The notes: generated by a model not told the origin, from the letters alone. Counted from the stretch's first letter, positions 1-8,812 are shown. The stretch is 64,000 bases of DNA from Gluconacetobacter tumulicola (GCF_014174215.1 NZ_JABEQL010000001.1:1-64000); one strand, 5' to 3'. Program-made: numbers and translations.

Positions 1-96
1 CACCCGTCCGCCACTAACCCCGAAAGGTTCGTGCGACTTGCATGTGTTAAGCATGCCGCCAGCGTTCGCTCTGAGCCAGGATCAAACTCTCAGGTT
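1..96 (-). rRNA. 16S rRNA, 5' end (partial)
   Basis: Read on the minus strand, the sequence contains the universal bacterial 16S start (AGAGTTTGATCCTGGCTCAG) followed by the helix-6 region ending GTGGCGGACGGGTG. The short helix-6 loop (ACCTTTCGGGGT) is typical of Acetobacteraceae. The gene runs off the left edge, so only about 95 nt are present. The exact mature 5' end is set by analogy, a few bases upstream of AGAGTTTG. Confidence 0.97.
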
Positions 97-455
97 CATC
101 TCAGATCTCCATAAAAGCAGAAACCCAAAACAAACAAACCCGAACTCAATCCAAGCCTTAACTACTCAAACCAAAGGCCCAAGCAATCAAACTCGAAAGC
201 TATAAAAACGCATAAATCAAAGAAATATGCATCACAGCGTCCAAGCAGGCATCAATCAAACCCAGGCTAAACCCAGATAAAACCAATCCCTTACAACCCA
301 CTCTCGCAGGCCGTCAGAACGCCGCCAACATATCCCTTCCATTCCATATTCTATTGTCAAAGAACAACTTCTAATCTCAAACACCCCAGAAGGGCCAAAG
401 AAACTAGCAGGTCATCCCCACCAGGTCAAGAACCTCAGCCCCGGCGGTGAAGAGC
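97..455 (-). other. rRNA operon leader (no gene)
   Basis: This is the transcribed leader between the predicted rrn promoter and the 16S gene, read on the minus strand. It is A/T-richer than the rest of the window, has no credible ORF and carries the boxA-like element annotated separately. No tRNA is visible here. Confidence 0.7.
353..368 (-). promoter_or_regulatory. boxA-like rrn antitermination element
   Basis: The minus strand reads GTTGTTCTTTGACAAT, close to the E. coli rrn boxA core (TGCTCTTTAACAAT). It sits about 260 nt upstream of the 16S start inside the leader, where NusB/NusE-dependent antitermination elements normally lie. The assignment is by motif and position only. Confidence 0.6.
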
Positions 456-484
456 GATCTACACCCCACCCCTAACACCGTCAA
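456..484 (-). promoter_or_regulatory. Predicted rrn promoter
   Basis: On the minus strand a -35-like TTGACG (479-484) is separated by exactly 17 nt from a -10-like TAGATC (456-461). T/A-tract-rich sequence lies just upstream (about 488-512) and could act as an UP element. It faces the 16S gene. There is no experimental support; it is the best sigma-70 match I found in the 97-718 gap. Confidence 0.5.
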
Positions 485-718
485 CACAGGAGTTCAAAAA
501 AAAACAAAAAAGTTGCTCAGCCCGACGAAATATCCCGGAAAACCGCCATTCCTGATTTAGCCCCTCCAGATCGGTAGGACCTGTCCTGCCACTGCAAAGA
601 GTGATTTTGCATCGCCGCCACCTTTCATGCTCTTACTCCGCCGCCCTATCTGAGCAGGCACCGGCCGCTTCCACGCGGCCTTCTTCATCCACACCGATAA
701 AGCAGGCTCTATCTTCTC

Positions 719-2116
719 GTGTCCGCCGCCTCACCGAACCAATCGCCCCTCAACGAACGACGCGGCCTTCGGCGCGCATTCCGCAATCTGGGGGTTTTGC
801 TTGGCGGAAGGGCCCTCAATGCTCCGCTCAGTCTGCTGCATGCTTCCCTCGCCATCCACCTGCTGGGCGGTTACGGCTTCGGCCTGGTGGTCATGCTTTA
901 CGCGTTCGCCCGCACCATCGGCGATCTGGTGGATTTTCAGTCATGGCAGACCCTGCTGCAGTATGGCTTTCACCCCTTGGGCGACAGGGACCTGCCGCGC
1001 TTCCATCGCGTCCTGCGCTTCAGTTTGACCCTGGATCTGATCGGAGGCATCGCGGGCTGTGGGATCGCTGTCATCGCCAGCCTGACGATGGGACCGATCC
1101 TGGGCTGGCCGCCGATCCTGCACCCTATCGGCACATTCTACAGCCTACCCCCCCTGTTCATGGCCGCCGCCACGCCGACGGGCGTGCTGCGTATCCTTAA
1201 TCGCTTCGATCTGCTGGCCCTGCAAGGCAGCACGGCAACGATCGTGCGTCTGCTCGGAACATTGGCCCTGCCGGTGATCGGCCCCTCTTTCGAGCATCTG
1301 GCACTGGTCTGGATGCTGGCCGAGATCGTGTCCTTTACGCTGCTGTTCGGCCTGGCATGGCACGAACTGCACAAGAGGGAACTGATGGCAGGCTTCTGGA
1401 CAGGGATGGCAGATATCATCCCTGATCTGATGGAAGGCAGAATCGCCATCGACTTTCCCGGGATCTGGCGCTTCGCCTTCATCACCAACGCCAACGCCAC
1501 CCTGTCCCTGGTCTTCAGCCATGTGACGACGCTGATCGTCGGCAGCGTGCTGGGCCCCGTCAGCGCCGGCTATTATCGTATTGCCAGCCAGATCGCCGCC
1601 GGCATCGCCAAGCCCGGAACGATGATGCAGCAGACCCTCTATCCCGAAATGGCCTCCCTATGGCGGGAGGGCGCGACCGAACGGATGTACCGTCTGGCAT
1701 GGCAGTCCAGTCTGGCAGCCGGAGGTATCGGATGCCTGCTGATGGCCTTTGCGCTCCTGCTGGGGCGCCCACTACTGGGGTTGGTAATAGGCACACAGGA
1801 TCAGGCAGCCGTCAGCATCATGCTGTGGATGCTCGGTGCCGAGATCGTGGCGATTTGCGGCCTGCCGCTGGAGCCATTGCTGATGACATTCCGCCGCGCG
1901 GGCGCCGTCGTAATTGCACGCTGTGTAGATGTCATTTTCTTCCTGCCGGTTCTGATGATTCTAATCCATTTCCATGGACTGGACGGCGTAGGCCCAGCCA
2001 ATGTCGGTGGAGCGATTGTCCTGGTCCTCATGCAACTGGCCATGGCGTCGCATGCACGCCGAACGCTGACGCCCAACACCTCCTCCCCCAGCGCGTCCAA
2101 TCCAGGGCCGGCCTGA
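719..2116 (+). CDS. Oligosaccharide flippase family membrane protein (Wzx/MATE-like)
   Basis: This 465-residue polytopic protein has about 12 hydrophobic segments and the layout of MVF/Wzx-type polysaccharide transporters, with an N-terminal amphipathic region (NLGVLLGGRALNAPLSLLH) and long paired helices. The family flips undecaprenyl- or lipid-linked saccharides across the inner membrane. The GTG start at 719 is the furthest upstream in frame, and no clear ribosome site marks it. The gene stops 5 nt before the next gene, so the two are probably cotranscribed. Its position beside the sphingolipid core suggests a glycolipid or glycan substrate, which is inference. Confidence 0.7.
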   Translation: MSAASPNQSPLNERRGLRRAFRNLGVLLGGRALNAPLSLLHASLAIHLLGGYGFGLVVMLYAFARTIGDLVDFQSWQTLLQYGFHPLGDRDLPRFHRVLRFSLTLDLIGGIAGCGIAVIASLTMGPILGWPPILHPIGTFYSLPPLFMAAATPTGVLRILNRFDLLALQGSTATIVRLLGTLALPVIGPSFEHLALVWMLAEIVSFTLLFGLAWHELHKRELMAGFWTGMADIIPDLMEGRIAIDFPGIWRFAFITNANATLSLVFSHVTTLIVGSVLGPVSAGYYRIASQIAAGIAKPGTMMQQTLYPEMASLWREGATERMYRLAWQSSLAAGGIGCLLMAFALLLGRPLLGLVIGTQDQAAVSIMLWMLGAEIVAICGLPLEPLLMTFRRAGAVVIARCVDVIFFLPVLMILIHFHGLDGVGPANVGGAIVLVLMQLAMASHARRTLTPNTSSPSASNPGPA

Positions 2117-2121
2117 TCCCA

Positions 2122-3255
2122 ATGCGCATCGTCTTTCCCTATATCGCCCAGCCCCACCAAATCGCCCACTCCCTGCCAGTCGCTATGGAAATCGCGCGCC
2201 GATATCCGGAGATCGCGGTCCATATCGCCTGCCTGACAGACGAGCAGGAAGCCTATATACGGCGCCTGGCCAGCCTCTATCCGGACTCGCAGGTCGCTTA
2301 TGAACGGCTGACCCTGCCCGGACCGTTACGGCGGCAATTGACCCGTCGCGGGCCCAGCATCCTGACCAAACTGGCGACCCTGCTTTTCAACAAGAATTAT
2401 TTCGAGACATTTCAGGCGATTGTCGTTCCCGAGCGCACATCCCTCTATCTGCGCAGGATCGGGCTGCGCGCCCCCCGCCTGATCTGGACCCGACACGGTG
2501 CCGGAGACCGCGCGGTGGGCTTTGCCCGGGATGTCCGACATTTTGATTTTATCCTGATGGCAGGAAGAAAGCTGGAAAATCGCCTTCTGACCCAGGGCTC
2601 GCTGCGCCCTGGACATTACGTCACAGGGGTCTATGCCAAATTCGATCTCGTGCGCCTGATGCATAGCAACGCCCCACCATTGTTTGGCAACAGGCGCCCG
2701 ACAGTTCTCTATAATCCGCATTTCAATCCCAAGCTGACATCATGGTATAAGCTGGGCACTCAAGTTCTGGACTATTTTGCCAATCAGGACGGATACAATC
2801 TTGTTTTCGCGCCGCATTACCGGCTGTTTGACGCACATCGCGACAAAGCTGCGAGCATCCTGCGCGCCTATGAGGGAATACCGCACATGCTCATCGATCC
2901 GGGCAGCACCAGAAGCGTCGACATGACCTATACCATGGGTGCCGACCTCTATCTGGGCGATGTCAGCAGCCAGGTGGCCGAATTTCTGATCAACCCGCGT
3001 CCCTGCCTGTTTCTTGACGCGCATGAGACGAAATGGCACGACAATCCCGACTATCTGTTCTGGTCCCTGGGGCCGGTGATCGACACGGCGGCCAGCCTTG
3101 GTCAGGCTCTGGATGGCGCCGTCGCCGGGCACCCGGATTTCCTTGACCGGCAAAAATCGTATATACGTGAGACCTTCGGCCTGGCGGATATCGGGCCAAC
3201 AGCGCCAATTGGCGCGGATGCCATCGTAGAATTCCTCCGAAAGGCGCATTCATGA
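2122..3255 (+). CDS. CDP-glycerol glycerophosphotransferase-like protein (TagB/TagF family)
   Basis: The protein is 377 residues from the ATG at 2122 (MRIVFPYIAQ). The frame is open well upstream, but that part overlaps the flippase gene and is not protein-like. The GT-B-like C-terminal half resembles the glycerophosphotransferase fold: TRHGAGD, then YNPHFNPKLTSW, then FAPHYRLF, and a late DMTYTMGADLYLGDVSSQVAEFL-type block whose Asp-Val-Ser-Ser matches the CDP-glycerol binding region. The family transfers glycerol phosphate from CDP-glycerol to an acceptor. No TagD-like cytidylyltransferase sits immediately beside it, so the real donor and acceptor are uncertain. Confidence 0.6.
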   Translation: MRIVFPYIAQPHQIAHSLPVAMEIARRYPEIAVHIACLTDEQEAYIRRLASLYPDSQVAYERLTLPGPLRRQLTRRGPSILTKLATLLFNKNYFETFQAIVVPERTSLYLRRIGLRAPRLIWTRHGAGDRAVGFARDVRHFDFILMAGRKLENRLLTQGSLRPGHYVTGVYAKFDLVRLMHSNAPPLFGNRRPTVLYNPHFNPKLTSWYKLGTQVLDYFANQDGYNLVFAPHYRLFDAHRDKAASILRAYEGIPHMLIDPGSTRSVDMTYTMGADLYLGDVSSQVAEFLINPRPCLFLDAHETKWHDNPDYLFWSLGPVIDTAASLGQALDGAVAGHPDFLDRQKSYIRETFGLADIGPTAPIGADAIVEFLRKAHS

Positions 3256-3291
3256 GCGCCTTCGCCATCGCTTTGAACCTGCCTTGATTAC

Positions 3292-5058
3292 ATGCTCCAG
3301 GTGGAAGATTCGTTACCTGAAATGACACTCTCTCCGACTCCGACAGATTCTGGTCAGATGCGACGCCTCGGCGATTTTGCCACGTTTCCGGAAGCTCTGG
3401 ATTACGCTGCCCTCGGGGAAGCGGGATTCAACGTCTATTCCGGCCGTGGCCAACTGCTGGAGTCCCTCCCCTACCGAACACTGCGCGAACAGGCGCTGGA
3501 TGTCGCACGACGGCTGCTGACACTAGGGCTGCGCCCGGGTGAGCGAGTGGCAATCGTCGCGGAAAGCGATGGCGATTTCGCCCGAATCTTTTTCGGCTGC
3601 CAATATGCAGGGCTGGTACCTGCACCGTTGCCGCTGCCAGTCGCGTTCGGCGGACGCGAAGGCTATGTGACAACCCTGCGCGGTATGATCGAGAGCGCCG
3701 GCGCCGGCGCCGTCATCGTGCCCGACATCATTGCCGGCTGGACGGGCGAAATCGTCGAAGGCTTCGATCTGCGTTTCGGCGGGCGTCCAGCCGACCTGAT
3801 GGCCCTGCCGGTCGGCCCGGTCGCGCTGCCGACCGTCTCCCCCGACGATCTGTCCTATCTCCAATTCTCCTCGGGCAGCACCCGCTTTCCGATGGGGGTC
3901 GCGGTCACCCAGCAATCAGGCATGGCAAACGCCCGCGCAATCGCCCGCGACGGCCTGAAGGTCCGCGAAACGGGCGACCGGTGCGTGTCGTGGCTGCCGC
4001 TGTATCATGATATGGGCCTCGTCGGCTTCTTCCTCACGCCGGTCACCTGCCAGTTGACCGTCGATATGCTGCCAACGCGCGAGTTCGCCCGTCGTCCCCA
4101 TGTCTGGCTGGATCTGATCAGCCGCAATCGCGGCACCATTTCCTACAGCCCCTCCTTCGGTTTCGAATTGTGCGCGCGCCGTGCCTCGACGGTCACGCTC
4201 GAACTGTCGTGCTGGCGTGTCGCGGGAATCGGTGGCGACATGATCCGTCACCATATCCTCGAGGAATTTGCCGAACGCTTCGCGGCGTCCGGATTCGACG
4301 GGCGGGCGTTTACCGCCAGCTACGGCATGGCCGAGGCCACGCTGGCCATCAGCTTCGTGCCGCTCCATACCGGCATCCAGACCGATACGGTCGATCTACG
4401 TTTCCTGGAGACGCAAGGTGTGGCACGCCCCTCAAACGACCCCTCGCATGCTCTGAGAACATTCACCCTATGCGGCAAGGTTCTGCCCGAGCATGAACTG
4501 GAGGTTCGCGACCCTGCGGGGCGGCCTCTGCCGGACCGCAAGGTCGGCACCATTTTCGTCCGTGGCCCCAGCCTCATGCGCGGCTATTTCAACCAGCCCC
4601 AGGAAACCCAGCGCGTTCTGGATGCCAGCGGCTGGCTGAATACCGGCGATCTCGGTTACATGATCGACGGGCAGGTGGTCGTGACCGGCCGCGCCAAGGA
4701 TCTGATCATCATCAATGGCCGCAATATCTGGCCGCAGGACCTGGAATGGTCCGCCGAGACCGAAATCGGCGCCCTGCGCAGCCGCGATGTCGCCGTCTTC
4801 TCGATCGATCAGGAGAAGGGCGAAAAGGTCGTGGCCCTGATCCAGTGCCGCGCGGCCACCCCCGAGGCCCGCGAAACCCTGCGCAATGAAGCTGCCAGCC
4901 TGTTCCGCCGCCAGCATGGGGTCGATGTCTCCGTGATCCTGATCCCACCCCATACGCTGCCGCAGACTTCGTCGGGCAAGCTGACCCGCGCACGGGCCAA
5001 GGCCATGCTGCTGTCGGGCGCTTTCGATTCGGTCAGCGAGACCGCATCGGTCGCATGA
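3292..5058 (+). CDS. Fatty acyl-AMP ligase / acyl-ACP synthetase
   Basis: This 588-residue protein belongs to the adenylate-forming superfamily. The ATP P-loop is YLQFSSGSTRFPMGV, the A5-type motif is ASYGMAEATLA, the A7/A8 region is NTGDLGYMIDGQVVVTGRAKDLIIINGRNIWPQDLE, and the C-terminal catalytic Lys lies in TSSGKLTR. It would activate a fatty acid as acyl-AMP and load it onto the ACP encoded next. The ATG at 3292 is the longest start; an ATG at 3322 is possible. The gene order ligase, ACP, serine palmitoyltransferase matches the sphingolipid locus known from Caulobacter, so an acyl-ACP-supplying role is likely. Confidence 0.88.
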   Translation: MLQVEDSLPEMTLSPTPTDSGQMRRLGDFATFPEALDYAALGEAGFNVYSGRGQLLESLPYRTLREQALDVARRLLTLGLRPGERVAIVAESDGDFARIFFGCQYAGLVPAPLPLPVAFGGREGYVTTLRGMIESAGAGAVIVPDIIAGWTGEIVEGFDLRFGGRPADLMALPVGPVALPTVSPDDLSYLQFSSGSTRFPMGVAVTQQSGMANARAIARDGLKVRETGDRCVSWLPLYHDMGLVGFFLTPVTCQLTVDMLPTREFARRPHVWLDLISRNRGTISYSPSFGFELCARRASTVTLELSCWRVAGIGGDMIRHHILEEFAERFAASGFDGRAFTASYGMAEATLAISFVPLHTGIQTDTVDLRFLETQGVARPSNDPSHALRTFTLCGKVLPEHELEVRDPAGRPLPDRKVGTIFVRGPSLMRGYFNQPQETQRVLDASGWLNTGDLGYMIDGQVVVTGRAKDLIIINGRNIWPQDLEWSAETEIGALRSRDVAVFSIDQEKGEKVVALIQCRAATPEARETLRNEAASLFRRQHGVDVSVILIPPHTLPQTSSGKLTRARAKAMLLSGAFDSVSETASVA

Positions 5059-5062
5059 TCCG

Positions 5063-5090
5063 CTGGGGCCTGCCCCGCGACAGGCCCCAG
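5063..5090 (+). terminator. Hairpin after the acyl-AMP ligase gene
   Basis: A perfect 10-bp stem (CTGGGGCCTG / CAGGCCCCAG) with an 8-nt loop starts 5 nt after the stop codon. No U-tract follows, so it may be an attenuator or RNA-stabilising hairpin rather than a strong intrinsic terminator. A second small hairpin (CCTCTC/GAGAGG, 5133-5148) lies in the same 190-nt leader before the ACP gene. Confidence 0.4.
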
Positions 5091-5248
5091 CTTCAATACT
5101 GGCCAATCGACCGGATTTCGATATAAGGACATCCTCTCTGTTGAGAGGGGGCGCAAGCAGTCCGCCAGACTGCCCTGCTCCCCGATATGGCAGGCGGGGT
5201 TCGGGCACGTCACACGGGGACGGCTCCCGCAATAAGGATGCATTTATA

Positions 5249-5500
5249 ATGAGTGAAACGGTCGCGGACGTCTCTGCCCTGATCATCCAGACGCTGCTGG
5301 CGAATCCCAAGGTTCCCCGCGACATCAGCGGCAGCAGCAAGATCGTCGAGGATTTGGCCTTCGATTCACTCGCGGTCATGAATTTCGTAATGGAAATCGA
5401 GGATTCCCTCGACGTATCCGTTCCGCTCGACCGGCTTGCCGACATTCGCACCATCGACGACCTGGCCAACTGCATCGTGTCGCTGAAGCAGGGCGACTGA
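5249..5500 (+). CDS. Acyl carrier protein dedicated to the sphingolipid locus
   Basis: The protein has 83 residues from the ATG at 5249; an upstream in-frame extension is not ACP-like. It has the ACP helix-II motif DLAFDSLAVMNF, with Ser40 as the predicted 4'-phosphopantetheine site, and the acidic helix III region typical of type II ACPs. It is clearly different from the housekeeping AcpP at 20567-20806. It lies 4 nt upstream of serine palmitoyltransferase and downstream of the acyl-AMP ligase, so it probably carries the acyl chain handed to serine palmitoyltransferase. Confidence 0.9.
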   Translation: MSETVADVSALIIQTLLANPKVPRDISGSSKIVEDLAFDSLAVMNFVMEIEDSLDVSVPLDRLADIRTIDDLANCIVSLKQGD

Positions 5501-5504
5501 CTCC

Positions 5505-6701
5505 ATGTCGATCTTCACCAAATACGAGCCGCTGGCCCGTTCGCTGGCGGCCGTGACCAATGGCGGAGGCCGCAACCCGTTTTCCGTCGTGATCGACCAC
5601 CCCGTGTCCTCGACCGTGGGCGTGATCGAAGGGCGTGAGACCCTGCTGTTCGGCACAAACAATTACCTGGGCCTCAGCCAGAGCGAAGCGGCGATCGATG
5701 CCGCGATCGGCACACTGCGTACCCATGGGGTCGGCACCACCGGATCGCGCATCGCCAATGGCACCCAGGGCCTGCACCGCCAGTTGGAAGAGCGTATCGC
5801 CGCCTTCTTCCGCCGTCGGCATTGCATGGTATTCTCGACGGGCTACCAGGCGAATCTGGGCATGATCTCGGCCCTGGCCGGCAAGGACGATTATCTGCTG
5901 CTGGATGCCGACAGCCACGCCAGCATCTATGACGGCAGCCGGCTCAGCCAGGCGCAGGTCATCCGTTTCCGCCATAACGACCCCGAGGATTTGCACAAGC
6001 GCCTGCGCCGCCTGGACGGCACACCGGGCGCCAAGCTGATCGTCGTCGAAGGCATCTACTCAATGATGGGCGACGTGGTGCCGATGGCCGAGTTCGCGGC
6101 AGTGAAGCGCGAAACCGGCGCCTGGCTGCTGGCGGACGAGGCCCATTCCGTGGGTGTCATGGGCGAACACGGGCGCGGCGTCGCCGAAGCCTGCGGGGTC
6201 GAGGACGATGTCGATTTCGTCGTCGGCACCTTCTCCAAGAGCCTGGGTACGGTCGGCGGCTACTGCGTTTCGGACCAGGACGGGCTGGACCTGATCCGGC
6301 TATGCTCACGGCCCTATATGTTCACCGCGTCGCTTCCGCCGGACGTCATCGCCGCCACCATGGCAGCGTTGAGCGAGTTGGAGCAGCGGCCTGAGCTGCG
6401 GCACAGGCTGATGGACAATGCCCGCCGCCTGCATGCCGGCCTGAACGCGATCGGCCTGCGTACCGGTCCGCAGGCCAGCCCCGTCGTATCGGTGGTTCTG
6501 GACGAGGTCGCCCAGGCGGTACAGTTCTGGAACCGGCTCCTGGATCTGGGCGTGTATGTCAATCTCAGCTTGCCGCCCGCGACCCCCGACCAGCACCCTC
6601 TGCTGCGCACCTCGGTGATGGCGACGCATGACGCGGCGCAGATCGACCAGGCCATCGAAATCTTCGCCACGGTGGCCCGCGAAATGGGGGCCAGCCACTA
6701 G
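5505..6701 (+). CDS. spt: Serine palmitoyltransferase
   Basis: This 398-residue PLP enzyme belongs to the alpha-oxoamine synthase family. Visible features are the glycine-rich NNYLGL/GTTGSRIANGT region, a stacking His in DADSHAS (about H138), DEAHSVG (D211/H214) and the Schiff-base Lys in GTFSKSLG (K245). Related members are KBL, BioF and HemA. The ACP and acyl-ligase partners, rather than biotin or haem genes, point to serine palmitoyltransferase, which condenses serine with an acyl thioester to 3-keto-sphinganine. Length and motifs are intact. Confidence 0.88.
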   Translation: MSIFTKYEPLARSLAAVTNGGGRNPFSVVIDHPVSSTVGVIEGRETLLFGTNNYLGLSQSEAAIDAAIGTLRTHGVGTTGSRIANGTQGLHRQLEERIAAFFRRRHCMVFSTGYQANLGMISALAGKDDYLLLDADSHASIYDGSRLSQAQVIRFRHNDPEDLHKRLRRLDGTPGAKLIVVEGIYSMMGDVVPMAEFAAVKRETGAWLLADEAHSVGVMGEHGRGVAEACGVEDDVDFVVGTFSKSLGTVGGYCVSDQDGLDLIRLCSRPYMFTASLPPDVIAATMAALSELEQRPELRHRLMDNARRLHAGLNAIGLRTGPQASPVVSVVLDEVAQAVQFWNRLLDLGVYVNLSLPPATPDQHPLLRTSVMATHDAAQIDQAIEIFATVAREMGASH

Positions 6702-6714
6702 ACGCCCAGCCCCG

Positions 6715-6738
6715 CCCCGTCGTCCTCAGGCGACGGGG
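6715..6738. terminator. Hairpin between convergent genes
   Basis: A perfect 8-bp stem (CCCCGTCG / CGACGGGG) with an 8-nt loop lies between the serine palmitoyltransferase stop and the stop of the convergent Tam41-like gene. There is no U-tract on either side, so it may be a bidirectional structural barrier only. Confidence 0.4.
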
Positions 6739-6755
6739 AAGCCCCCCGACGCTCT

Positions 6756-7715
6756 TCAGCGCCGGAATATCCCAGCCCCCTTCAGCCGCCAGAGCAGCCG
6801 GGGCAGACAGATCAGCGGATGCCTGGCCTCGAACGGGGTCAGCGCAAGGTCGAACCCACTATGCCGGCGCACCTTCCAGGCGATGTAGCGCGCCCCGCCG
6901 GCGAAGGTGAAGGCGGCCTTGAACAGGCGTGCCGCATTCAACGGGCGCCCCAGATCGGCCCGAATCCGCCATTGGCGACCCGCCCGTGCGCGCGCGTCGG
7001 TCGATACTGCCGGACACAGCATGTCGCCCTCCCGCACGAACGAAAGGCCGGACGCAGCCCAGGCGGCCGGCAGCAGCACGTCGAAGCGCGCCCCCAGATC
7101 ACCGGCCAGCAGCGTGGTGGGACGATCCCCCCCTTCGACCCGCAATTCCGCAGCATAAGTCCGGCGGAATAGGCTTTCCCAATAGGCCTGTGCCGTTCCG
7201 CTCTCAGGGCCTAGCAGAGCCGCCCACCAGGCGGCCACAGCCACGGCGCGGATCAGGCAGCCCAGGATCGCGTCGGCCGCCGCCGCGTCGCGCACCCAGA
7301 CCAGTCGCACCGGCTGGCAGAAGCGTGCCCAGATCGTGGTGTCCAGATTGCCGCGCGCCGTCAGCGCCCGGAACTGCGCGACGGTCAGGATGGCGACCTT
7401 GGCCCGGACATATCGGCCATCGATGGTGCGCTCATGATATTCCACATTGGGCGGCAACAGCGCATTCGCCTCGCGCGCCGCCCTGCTGCGCGGCCAGTCC
7501 GCCTGCCGATCCAGCACGACGTAGAAATCGAGAATGCCCTCCGGGTCCACCTGCCGCAGGCCAGACCCATAGAACAGCACCCCCAGTACCGGCGCATCCC
7601 CGACCAGTTCGCCGACAAACGCCGTCACCGCCGGTTCCACCGGCCGAACCAGCTCGTCCGTCAGGATACGGGCGACCCGCCCGGCGGCGAAAAGATCGTA
7701 TCGCACGTCATCCAT
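6756..7715 (-). CDS. Tam41-like nucleotidyltransferase (phosphatidate cytidylyltransferase-like)
   Basis: The protein has 319 residues from the ATG at 7715 (MDDVRYDLFA); the frame is open further upstream only over the kinase gene. It has a nucleotidyltransferase-like GVLFYGSGLRQ followed by ILDFYVVLD, then a block (residues about 105-150) with a Gly-Lys-Val segment and NLDTTIWARFCQPV. By eye this follows the layout of Tam41, the mitochondrial CDP-diacylglycerol synthase (YGSG, an acidic strand, then a GRLxKPV-like segment). It starts 5 nt after the lipid kinase stop, so the two probably act in sequence: kinase makes a lipid phosphate, and this enzyme activates it with CTP. The substrate is inferred. 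Confidence 0.55.
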   Translation of the reverse strand: MDDVRYDLFAAGRVARILTDELVRPVEPAVTAFVGELVGDAPVLGVLFYGSGLRQVDPEGILDFYVVLDRQADWPRSRAAREANALLPPNVEYHERTIDGRYVRAKVAILTVAQFRALTARGNLDTTIWARFCQPVRLVWVRDAAAADAILGCLIRAVAVAAWWAALLGPESGTAQAYWESLFRRTYAAELRVEGGDRPTTLLAGDLGARFDVLLPAAWAASGLSFVREGDMLCPAVSTDARARAGRQWRIRADLGRPLNAARLFKAAFTFAGGARYIAWKVRRHSGFDLALTPFEARHPLICLPRLLWRLKGAGIFRR

Positions 7716-7720
7716 GGGGA

Positions 7721-8692
7721 TCAGGCATTCCGGATAAAATCGAAAGCCGGCCCCGCCGACAGATAGGTCTGCCCATCCGGACCGGAATCCAGGATTTCGC
7801 CATCCAGCACAAAGTCGCCTTCCAGCTTCAGGGCCAGACGATCGGTACGGCCACGCCGGTAGGATGGCGAGTGATCCAGCCATGCGGCGGACCGCCCGCG
7901 CAGTAACGACCATGTCGCGGAAAGCAGATGTTCGGGAAAGGCTGCGACGCTGAGATAAGACAGGCCATGCCCCTCGCGCGACGCAAAAGGCCACATGCCT
8001 CCGGGCAGGCATGCCAGCGTGGAGGCGAGGAACAGGAAACTGTCCGCCGTCCGCGGCACCTCGTCCCCGACCGCAAGCGTCACGGGATCGCCGGCCAGCC
8101 ATTTACGGCGGGTCGAGCGGAAAACAAGCCGCCCCAGCGAGGACGCGATCGCGACCCCGACCGCGAGATCATGCGAAAAGCGGTTCAGGATGACCGGCCG
8201 ATGAGCGATACGGATTCCGCGCGTGAAGGCCGCGGCACCATGGAACATCCCCAGCACGGCCGGACGCGCCGGATCGGACCAGCGAACGGCCAGCACGTTG
8301 CGCCGCAGGATGCGACGCCGCAGGGCGCCTTCGCCGGCCAGAACGCTCAACCGTTCAAGCGCCGCCTTGCCACGCAGACCGAACCCCACATCGGCGGCGA
8401 TCAGATTGGTATTCCCCGACGGCAGTACGGCAAGTGCCGGCAACGCGTCCGCCGGATAGCATTGGTGAATGGCGGACATGACATCGCTGACGGTGCCATC
8501 CCCCCCGTCGATCGCAATCACCCCGATTTCGCGTCGGGCCAGTTCGGTCACGATCTCGACCACGGCAGGCTTGGACGCCGAATGGAAGAACAGCGGCCCC
8601 AACGCCTGGGACGCACGCCGACGGAACGAGCCGTCTTCACGGCCATTGCGGCGGCTGCGCGGGTTGTGGATCAGGGCGAACCGCTCGCTCAC
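7721..8692 (-). CDS. Diacylglycerol/ceramide kinase family lipid kinase
   Basis: The protein has 323 residues, the usual DAGK-family length. The catalytic-domain hallmarks are IDGGDGTVSDV (GGDGT at about 63-67) and LPSGNTNLIA, with a C-terminal beta-sandwich region ending in LEGDFVLDGE. The family phosphorylates diacylglycerol or sphingoid lipids with ATP. Caulobacter crescentus has a DAGK-family ceramide kinase (CpgB) in its sphingolipid locus, and the position here, convergent with serine palmitoyltransferase and followed by the Tam41-like gene, supports a ceramide kinase role. The substrate cannot be read from sequence alone. Confidence 0.78.
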   Translation of the reverse strand: MSERFALIHNPRSRRNGREDGSFRRRASQALGPLFFHSASKPAVVEIVTELARREIGVIAIDGGDGTVSDVMSAIHQCYPADALPALAVLPSGNTNLIAADVGFGLRGKAALERLSVLAGEGALRRRILRRNVLAVRWSDPARPAVLGMFHGAAAFTRGIRIAHRPVILNRFSHDLAVGVAIASSLGRLVFRSTRRKWLAGDPVTLAVGDEVPRTADSFLFLASTLACLPGGMWPFASREGHGLSYLSVAAFPEHLLSATWSLLRGRSAAWLDHSPSYRRGRTDRLALKLEGDFVLDGEILDSGPDGQTYLSAGPAFDFIRNA

Positions 8693-8732
8693 TCCCTATC
8701 GACCTTTCTCTGTGGCACCGACATTCTTAGGG

Positions 8733-8762
8733 TCATAAGCCGCGTTCCCGGCATTATTGCAA
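8733..8762 (-). promoter_or_regulatory. Possible sigma-70 promoter of the lipid kinase operon
   Basis: On the minus strand TTGCAA (8757-8762) is followed after 18 nt by TTATGA (8733-8738), about 40 nt before the kinase start in the 120-nt divergent intergenic region. The match is weak. Confidence 0.25.
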
Positions 8763-8812
8763 GATCGTGAACCCCGCGGGACATGGAGGCCGACGACAGT
8801 GCGGAGGAAACC

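Noticed and set aside
1660-2121. Upstream extension of the glycerophosphotransferase frame
   Set aside because: It overlaps the flippase gene and translates to a low-complexity Arg/Gly/Pro sequence; homology-like sequence begins at 2122.
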